The notes under the pieces: model-generated | What the model saw: the letters and a program-made list of their open reading frames with translations, nothing else | The model's database searches: none | What the model was told of the DNA's origin: nothing | Part shown: piece after piece, positions 58,949-64,000 of the stretch | Layout: the number at the start of each line of letters is the position of its first letter | Numbering within the stretch: position 1 is the stretch's first letter | Program-made: the position numbers and the translations under genes | DNA from: an uncultured Verrucomicrobiota bacterium | Lineage (GTDB): Bacteria; Verrucomicrobiota; Kiritimatiellia; CAIQIC01; Lenti-01 | Assembly: GCA_937860055.1 (NCBI GenBank) | Contig: CALMBO010000013.1 | Coordinates: 62,001-126,000, forward strand | Length of the DNA: 64,000 nucleotides | Direction: 5' to 3'

Positions 58949-60595
58949 TCATCCCGCCGCGCTTCCGGGCGGCTCCGTCCGCAGCTCGCGCAGCTCCGGC
59001 ACCATGCCGAACACGTCGTTGAACAGGTTGCCCTTGTCCTTCAGCGCCAGCCGTTCCATCGTCAAATCCTCCATGTCCCGCAGCAGGATCACAAAGCGGT
59101 CGGCTTCCCGGCGGAACTCCATGGCGCGGGGAGTTTCCCGGTGCGTGCGCTCCAGCGAATCCGCCACCCGCAGGATGGCCGCCAGCTTGGCGACCGTCAT
59201 CCGGTCTTCCTGCGGCAGCATCGCGAATTCCGGATGGGCGGGGCTCGGCAGCGCCTTGCGGTGGTAGCGGCAGACCGTCGCCACGATCTGCATGTCGTGC
59301 CGCGTCAGCCCGAACAGGTCGCTGTTCAGGATCAGGTACATGGAATGCTTGTGGTGCGCGCGGGCGTTCACGAAAAGCCCGATGTCGTGCAGGATCGCCG
59401 CGCAGCGGAGCAGCAGGCGCTCGTGGCCGCCGAGCTGGTGCTCCTCTTTCAGCTCGTCGAACAGCGCAAGGGCCCCCGCCTCCACGTTCCGCGCGTGTGC
59501 CTCGTCGCTCCCGTAGCGCGCCGCCAGCGTCTGCGCCGAATAGATCACCTGCTCCTCGAACCCCGCCGACCAGTGGTCGCGCATCGCCATCTCGCGCAGG
59601 AGGCCGTCCCGCAGCGTCGCTTGCGCGATATGGACCTCCTTGACCTTCAGCGCCCGGGCCGCCTGCGCGACCGACATCAGCGCCGGCGCCACCGTCTCCG
59701 CGTCCTGGTAGGTCATCTTGTGCGCCTTCACCAGGCTCTCGGCCGGCATCGCCGCCACCCGGTCCGCCAATTCCGCCAGCACGGAGGCCGGCGCCACGGC
59801 CATGCGCGGATCCTTCCCGGGGACCGCCCCGGCCTGCTCCGACGCGAAGCGCGCCCCCGCGCCCATCACCACCAGCGCCGAAACCTTCTCCCGCGGGATG
59901 GCCTGCGAGATCTGCTCCACCAGCTCCGTCGCATAGGCCTTCAGCACGCCCTTGATCTGCGGGCCGGCGCCGCCGCCCGACTCCACCAGCTCGCGCGTCC
60001 GCAACGCGCCGGAGCGGAAGGACTGGGCCACCGTCACCCGCCCGTTCCGGATGTAGAGCAGGATCGTCTGCCCGCTGCCGATTTCGAGCACCGCCACGTT
60101 CCCCGCCTCGAGGATGCCGGTGGCTTCCAGGATTTCGCGCACCGCCAGATAGGTCAGGCGCGCCTCCTCCGACTCCTCCAGCACGTTCACGTCGATGCCC
60201 GTCGCCGTGCTCACGCGGTCCACGAACATGTCGCGGTTCGACGCCTCCCGCGCAAAACTCGTCGCCACCGCCCGGAGCTGGTCCGGGCGCGTCACGCCAT
60301 ACTCCTTCAGCAGGCGGCTGTAGTTCTTCAGGATCGACACGCACCGGCGCAGGGTTTCCTGCTCGACCCGCCCCTTCGTGAACACATCCTTGCCCAGCCG
60401 CACCCCCTGCCGCAGGCTTTCCAGCAGCTTCACGCCGCCCTGCGCGCCCACCTCGCCGATGTCCAGCCGCAGCGCCGACGACCCGATGTCGATCGCCGCC
60501 ACCACGCGCCGGGCCGGCTCGGCCGGCGCCGCGGCCGGAGCGGCCGCGGGAACCGGTTCCGGTTCCGGCGGATTCGGATGTTCCTTCCTGGCCAT
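58949..60595 (-). CDS. ppx: Ppx/GppA family phosphatase with C-terminal HD-type domain
   Basis: A 548-residue protein. After a proline/alanine-rich N-terminus, AAIDIGSSALRLDIGEV and AVLEIGSGQTILLYIRNGRV are the two phosphate-binding loops of the ASKHA fold, with ATSFAREASNRDMFVDRV between them. Residues about 345-548 are an HD-like domain (CAAILHDIGLFVNARAHHKH; ATVCRYHRKALPS). Characterised relatives degrade polyphosphate or pppGpp. The operon with ppk1 and CHAD points to polyphosphate. Confidence 0.92.
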   Translation of the reverse strand: MARKEHPNPPEPEPVPAAAPAAAPAEPARRVVAAIDIGSSALRLDIGEVGAQGGVKLLESLRQGVRLGKDVFTKGRVEQETLRRCVSILKNYSRLLKEYGVTRPDQLRAVATSFAREASNRDMFVDRVSTATGIDVNVLEESEEARLTYLAVREILEATGILEAGNVAVLEIGSGQTILLYIRNGRVTVAQSFRSGALRTRELVESGGGAGPQIKGVLKAYATELVEQISQAIPREKVSALVVMGAGARFASEQAGAVPGKDPRMAVAPASVLAELADRVAAMPAESLVKAHKMTYQDAETVAPALMSVAQAARALKVKEVHIAQATLRDGLLREMAMRDHWSAGFEEQVIYSAQTLAARYGSDEAHARNVEAGALALFDELKEEHQLGGHERLLLRCAAILHDIGLFVNARAHHKHSMYLILNSDLFGLTRHDMQIVATVCRYHRKALPSPAHPEFAMLPQEDRMTVAKLAAILRVADSLERTHRETPRAMEFRREADRFVILLRDMEDLTMERLALKDKGNLFNDVFGMVPELRELRTEPPGSAAG

Positions 60596-60599
60596 GGCG

Positions 60600-61577
60600 T
60601 CAACGCCCCCCTTCCGCCGCCAGCGCGGCCGCGCCCATCGTCGTGGCGTCGTCGCCCAGTTCCGCCTCCAGCACCTTGACCTGCTTGACCAGCGAGGCCA
60701 TCGCCGTTTCCTTCAATCCGCTGCGCACTTCCTCCAGCGCCAGCCGCGGCATCGCCTCGACGAGCCCGCCGCCCAGCACCACGATGTCCGGCGCCAGCAG
60801 GTTCACCACGCCCCCGATGGCGCGCCCCATCAGGCGCATCGCATCGCGCACGATCCGCTCCACCGCCGCGTCGCCCGCCTTGATCGCCTTCGCCAGCAAT
60901 CCGCTTTTCATCTTTTTCAGATCCGATCCCGCGTTCGCCGCGATGTACGGCGCCTCTCCGCGGAAGGCCGCCTGCGCCACTTCCGCCGAGATCGCCAGCC
61001 GCCCCGCCAGCGCTTCGAGGCAGCCGCGCTTCCCGCAGCCGCACAGCCGTCCGTTTTCGCGCACGGGGACATGGCCGATTTCCATCGCCGATCCCGTCTT
61101 GCCCCGCAGCAGCTTCCCCTCGTAGACGCAGCCGCCGCCGATCCCCGTGCCGGGGAACACCCCCACCAGCGTCCGCGCCCCCTTCCCCGCCCCGAAGCGG
61201 TATTCCCCGTACGTCCCCGCATCCACATCGTTCGCCAGCACCACGGGACAATGGAACCAGCCCGCCAGCAGCGCGCGCAGCGGCACCTTCCTCCAGCCCA
61301 GGTTCGGCGCCTCGAGAATGACCCCCTGGTCGAGGTCCAGCACGCCCGGACATCCCACCCCGATCCCCGACAGCGCGCGCAGCGGCACCTTCGCCTCCTT
61401 CAGCGCCTCGGCGATCGTCTCGCGGATGCGCCCCAGCACCGCCTTCGGTCCCTCGTTCACCGGTGTCTTCGCCTTCGCCGACGCCTGCGCCTTGAACGAG
61501 CCGTCGTAGATCGTCGCCATCATCTTCGTGCCGCCCAGGTCGAACCCCACCCAGAATTTCTTTCCGCGCCTGTTCAT
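60600..61577 (-). CDS. ROK family sugar kinase (glucokinase-like)
   Basis: A 325-residue kinase. WVGFDLGGTKMMATIYDG is the phosphate loop, and VGCPGVLDLDQGVILEAPNL, VVLANDVDAGTYGEYRFG and VFPGTGIGGGCVYEGKLL surround the catalytic Asp. The zinc motif CGCGKRGCLEAL and preceding GSAMEIGHVPV are intact. ROK glucokinases use ATP, and some use polyphosphate. It is four bases upstream of ppx in the polyphosphate operon, which makes a polyphosphate-linked role worth testing. Sugar specificity is not readable. Confidence 0.9.
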   Translation of the reverse strand: MNRRGKKFWVGFDLGGTKMMATIYDGSFKAQASAKAKTPVNEGPKAVLGRIRETIAEALKEAKVPLRALSGIGVGCPGVLDLDQGVILEAPNLGWRKVPLRALLAGWFHCPVVLANDVDAGTYGEYRFGAGKGARTLVGVFPGTGIGGGCVYEGKLLRGKTGSAMEIGHVPVRENGRLCGCGKRGCLEALAGRLAISAEVAQAAFRGEAPYIAANAGSDLKKMKSGLLAKAIKAGDAAVERIVRDAMRLMGRAIGGVVNLLAPDIVVLGGGLVEAMPRLALEEVRSGLKETAMASLVKQVKVLEAELGDDATTMGAAALAAEGGR

Positions 61578-61604
61578 GATCCGACGACCTTTCTTCCGGA
61601 AACC

Positions 61605-61632
61605 GGAAGGGACGGCGCGCGCCGTCCCTTCC
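61605..61632. terminator. 28-bp perfect palindrome, probable terminator of the isomerase gene
   Basis: GGAAGGGACGGCGC and GCGCCGTCCCTTCC abut with no loop base, a 14-base perfect dyad, 12 bases after the isomerase stop and 27 bases before the ROK start on the minus strand. As RNA it forms a strong hairpin with a short tight loop; no long T run follows. Confidence 0.6.
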
Positions 61633-61644
61633 CTTGTCCATTCC

Positions 61645-62298
61645 CTATTGGGCCCGCGCCACCGAGAGGATTTCCACCGTCTCCAGCGGCACGTCCGACA
61701 TGCCCGCCTTCACGCCCGTGCGCACGCCCTTGATCTTGTCCACCACGTCCATGCCTTCAACCACCTCGCCGAACACGCAGTAGCCGAAGCCCTGCGGAGT
61801 GGGCGCCCGGAAATCGAGGAAGCCGTTGTCCTTCACGTTGATGAAGAACTGGGAGGTCGCGCTGTCCACGACCGCGGTGCGCGCCATGGCGATCGTCCCG
61901 CGCTTGTTCTGCAGGCCGTTCGTCGCCTCGTTCTTGATCGGCGCGCGCGTCGGCTTCTGGCGCATGTTCGCGTCGAACCCGCCGCCCTGGATCATGAATC
62001 CGTCGATCACGCGGTGGAAGATCGTCCCGTTGTAGTGCCCCGCATCCGCGTAGGCCAGGAAGTTCGCCGCCGTCAGCGGCGCCTTGTCCGCCGCCAGTTT
62101 CACCTTGATGTCGCCCAGTGTCGTCTTGATGATCACCATGTCCGTTTCCTTTGCTTGTTCTGCCTCCGGCGCCGCCTCGGGCGCCATCACCACGGTTCCC
62201 TCCGCCCCCGGGATCGGAGGCATGCCCGCTCCATCCTGCGCCGCCGCGGACATCCCGCTGGCCAGCACCATCGCCAGTCCGAATCCCATCCATTTCAT
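61645..62298 (-). CDS. periplasmic cyclophilin-type peptidyl-prolyl isomerase
   Basis: A 217-residue protein starting [20 protein letters not shown] at 62298 (GAGGAG upstream) with a signal peptide and a proline/alanine/glutamate-rich linker to about residue 50. The cyclophilin core contains [40 protein letters not shown] (catalytic Arg in FHRV), [20 protein letters not shown] and [20 protein letters not shown]. It catalyses cis-trans isomerisation of proline bonds during envelope protein folding. A longer frame upstream reads through a palindromic repeat and is rejected. Confidence 0.94.
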   Translation of the reverse strand: MKWMGFGLAMVLASGMSAAAQDGAGMPPIPGAEGTVVMAPEAAPEAEQAKETDMVIIKTTLGDIKVKLAADKAPLTAANFLAYADAGHYNGTIFHRVIDGFMIQGGGFDANMRQKPTRAPIKNEATNGLQNKRGTIAMARTAVVDSATSQFFINVKDNGFLDFRAPTPQGFGYCVFGEVVEGMDVVDKIKGVRTGVKAGMSDVPLETVEILSVARAQ

Positions 62299-62428
62299 AG
62301 ATAATCTCCTCGATGGCCACGAACGCCATCCGGCCGCCACCCTACCATCCCCCTCCCCGTCCCTCAATTCCCAAATCTCGCCCGGCGGCGGCAACGCGCC
62401 GGCCGTGCACCGTCCCGCCCGGAAGACC

Positions 62429-62473
62429 GTTTTTCCATGGTGTGGAAAACATTTTTCCACACCATGGAAAACT
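62429..62473. repeat. pair of TTTTCCA-N5-TGGAAAA palindromes after yceH
   Basis: Unit A at 62429-62450 (centre TGGTG) and unit B at 62451-62473 (centre CACCA) are palindromes of the same family as 36839-36945. They are also reverse complements of each other, so together they can fold into one long stem. Read on the minus strand, the pair begins at the yceH TGA stop. The remaining 130 bases to the isomerase gene hold no gene. Confidence 0.9.
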
Positions 62474-63111
62474 CATCCCCGCTTCAGGGCGGCGATCTGC
62501 GCCTCGAGGTCGGCAATGCGCCGCTCCAGCTCCTGGATCCGCCCGCCTTCCGGCGCCTTCTCCCGCGCGGCGGCCGGCGCCCCGGACGGCGCCGCCATGG
62601 CTTGCGGCGGGGCATCCCCCAGCGCATGCGCAAACCGGTTTTCCTTGCACCCCGCCGCCCGCGGCAGCTCCACCACGTAGGGATCCGGCTTCCGCGCCGC
62701 CAGCGCGTCCAGCACCGCCCGCACCTCCGCCGGCGACGAAAACGGATGCATCCGGGAGGCCCTCCCCCTCAGCTCCCCCGGCGTCTGCGGACCGCGCAGC
62801 AGCAGTTCGCAGAGGATCGACAGCTCCGGCGTGTCCACCCCCAGCACCTCGGTCAGCCGGTGCGTATATTTCACCACCCGCGAACCCGCGCCCGAATATG
62901 TTCCCGCCAGTTTCTTGTTGTATTGCAACCCCTCCAGCCCGCGCGCCACCTCGTCCGCCGTCAGCTGCATCGCGGGATCGCGGTTGTTCTTCTGGTTGCA
63001 CGCCGACACCAGCGCATTCAGCGTCAGCGGGTAGTACTCCGGCGTGGCGAGATCCTTTTCCACCAGCGCGCCCAGGATGCGCGCCTCCAGGACCGTCAGG
63101 TTCAGTTGCAT
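62473..63111 (-). CDS. yceH: YceH family (DUF480) protein
   Basis: A 212-residue protein. MQLNLTVLEARILGALVEKD, TPEYYPLTLNALVSACNQKN and RDPAMQLTADEVARGLEGLQ form the first winged-helix domain. TPELSILCELLLRGPQTPGE with LRGRASRMHPF forms the second, characteristic of YceH. A coiled coil (RIQELERRIADLEAQIAAL) ends the protein. The function is unknown despite wide conservation. AAAGGAG precedes the ATG, 25 bases after the outer-membrane gene. Confidence 0.93.
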   Translation of the reverse strand: MQLNLTVLEARILGALVEKDLATPEYYPLTLNALVSACNQKNNRDPAMQLTADEVARGLEGLQYNKKLAGTYSGAGSRVVKYTHRLTEVLGVDTPELSILCELLLRGPQTPGELRGRASRMHPFSSPAEVRAVLDALAARKPDPYVVELPRAAGCKENRFAHALGDAPPQAMAAPSGAPAAAREKAPEGGRIQELERRIADLEAQIAALKRG

Positions 63112-63136
63112 GCGCGCTCCTTTCCCCGCGTCCGGC

Positions 63137-64000
63137 CTAGAACGTGACGCCCACCGTGGCCATCACGGAATTCAGCTTGAAGGAGAATTCCTTGTCGAAC
63201 CGCTCCTGCAGCGCCAGGATTTCGTCCGGGTCCGTCGCCGTGGAGGTCACCATTCCATCCGTCTCGATCATCTGCACCTGCACGCCGAAGTTCAGCGACA
63301 TCCGCTTCATCGGGATCTCCACTTGCCCCCGGATGCGGAGGTTCTCGTGGTCGAAGTCCAGGTTCTTCTCCCGGTGGTCCGCCGTGGTCAGCCATGCCGT
63401 GCTGCCATCGTAGGTGGCGAACAGATAGTGCACCTGCAGATCCACCTGCAGGCCCTCCGCCTTGCCCAGCCGGATCTCCACCCCCGGCCCCCATTGCGGC
63501 GCGCCCAGGATCGTGAATCCGCTGGAGCTGCCGCCGATCGCGAAATCCTCCGGCGGATCCTGGTAGGTCTTCACCCCGGCCGGCTCCCCCGCGTCGATGT
63601 CGTACTTCCCGCCAAACAGCAGCACCCCGAAATCCAGCGACGGGTTGATGCGCAGGATGTCGCCCGCTTTGACCCCCACGGGAACCAGCAGGAAATTCAG
63701 CTCCGTCATGTTGCCCGCCAGGTCGGCCGAGAAGCGCGTCCCTTTCGGGATCATCAGGTGGTCGTAGTCCTGCCCCTGGTACTCGATGTCCTCCCCGACG
63801 GCGATGTAGTAGTCCCGCCGCGCCGTCGCGTCCGCGGACGGGTTCAGGAAGGTCGTGTCGAGCTGGAGCCGGAAGAATTCCCACGCCATGTCGAGGGAAA
63901 AGCCGATCGTCCCGTAGGGGCCGTCCAGGTTGAAATCGTTCAGGTCGTAGCTCTCGGCCATCGACTGCTTCCAGGTGGAGCCGGTCACGTCGTAGAGCTT
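63137..64000 (-). CDS. outer-membrane beta-barrel protein, C-terminal part (cut by window edge)
   Basis: The frame is open from the window edge at 64000 (KLYDVTGSTWKQSMAESYDL) to the stop at 63137, giving 287 residues of the C-terminal part; the start is outside. Alternating strands rich in aromatic and polar residues (GTIGFSLDMAWEFFRLQLDT, VQVDLQVHY-like LQVDLQVHYLFAT, MSLNFGVQVQMIETDG) end in a C-terminal Phe (MATVGVTF), the usual outer-membrane insertion signal. No specific family was recognised. It lies upstream of yceH in the same direction. Confidence 0.75.
   Translation of the reverse strand, partial: KLYDVTGSTWKQSMAESYDLNDFNLDGPYGTIGFSLDMAWEFFRLQLDTTFLNPSADATARRDYYIAVGEDIEYQGQDYDHLMIPKGTRFSADLAGNMTELNFLLVPVGVKAGDILRINPSLDFGVLLFGGKYDIDAGEPAGVKTYQDPPEDFAIGGSSSGFTILGAPQWGPGVEIRLGKAEGLQVDLQVHYLFATYDGSTAWLTTADHREKNLDFDHENLRIRGQVEIPMKRMSLNFGVQVQMIETDGMVTSTATDPDEILALQERFDKEFSFKLNSVMATVGVTF

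Noticed and set aside
62299..62460. Longer isomerase start ([13 protein letters not shown])
   Set aside because: It would translate the palindromic repeats before an internal signal peptide; the ATG at 62298 has GAGGAG and a proper signal sequence.

Overview
The window looks like chromosome of a GC-rich, Gram-negative bacterium, probably of the PVC superphylum (Kiritimatiellota/Verrucomicrobiota). That placement is an inference. It rests on the double-membrane genes (tolB-pal, Wzm/Wzt export, an outer-membrane barrel), a minor pseudopilin cassette, a large secreted CBM6/BACON protein, and families of short palindromic repeats scattered between genes. No rRNA, tRNA, CRISPR array, transposase, integrase or prophage gene was recognised. 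No gap without a gene exceeds 300 bases.

Layout. (1) 1-28972, all minus strand: a surface-polysaccharide (O-antigen or capsule type) operon. It begins with a GbsR/MarR-type regulator and its own promoter/operator. Next come the ABC exporter genes wzm and wzt, split by an S23/four-helix-bundle gene, then an acyltransferase, four methyltransferases, many GT2 and GT4 glycosyltransferases, a GT2-GT4 fusion, three polytopic membrane proteins resembling GT-C enzymes, and a DUF2304 protein. Most junctions are 4-base stop/start overlaps, so the genes are probably translationally coupled. (2) 29063-33739, minus: a 1558-residue secreted protein joining a papain-like peptidase, a putative glycoside hydrolase, a BACON-like domain, three near-identical CBM6 modules and a discoidin-like end. 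(3) 33851-39165, minus: pseudopilins gspG-H-I-J-K followed by a membrane alkaline-phosphatase-superfamily enzyme whose gene contains a run of 26 C. (4) 39461-47969, plus: a Na/Pi-cotransporter-like protein and a 2119-residue secreted protein of unknown function. (5) 48048-49352, minus: UDP-glucose dehydrogenase. (6) 49631-55816, mostly plus: a tandem winged-helix regulator, purH, a minus-strand lipoprotein, recA with an SOS-like operator, and tolB-pal ending in a clear terminator. (7) 55890-64000, minus: an outer-membrane protein cut by the window edge, yceH, a periplasmic peptidyl-prolyl isomerase, a ROK sugar kinase, ppx, ppk1 and a CHAD protein. The last four look like a polyphosphate operon.

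How the parts may work together. Regions 1 and 5 supply glycan synthesis and export: UDP-glucuronate precursor, sugar transfer, methylation, Wzt-mediated substrate selection. Region 3 adds secretion machinery parts and a possible phase-variable surface modification. A 20-22 bp palindrome occurs three times: over the -10 of the tandem winged-helix gene, upstream of ugd, and between the gspG operon and the transporter gene. This suggests an undescribed regulon. A second palindrome family (TTTTCCA-N5-TGGAAAA) forms small arrays that begin exactly at the stop codons of gspJ and yceH.
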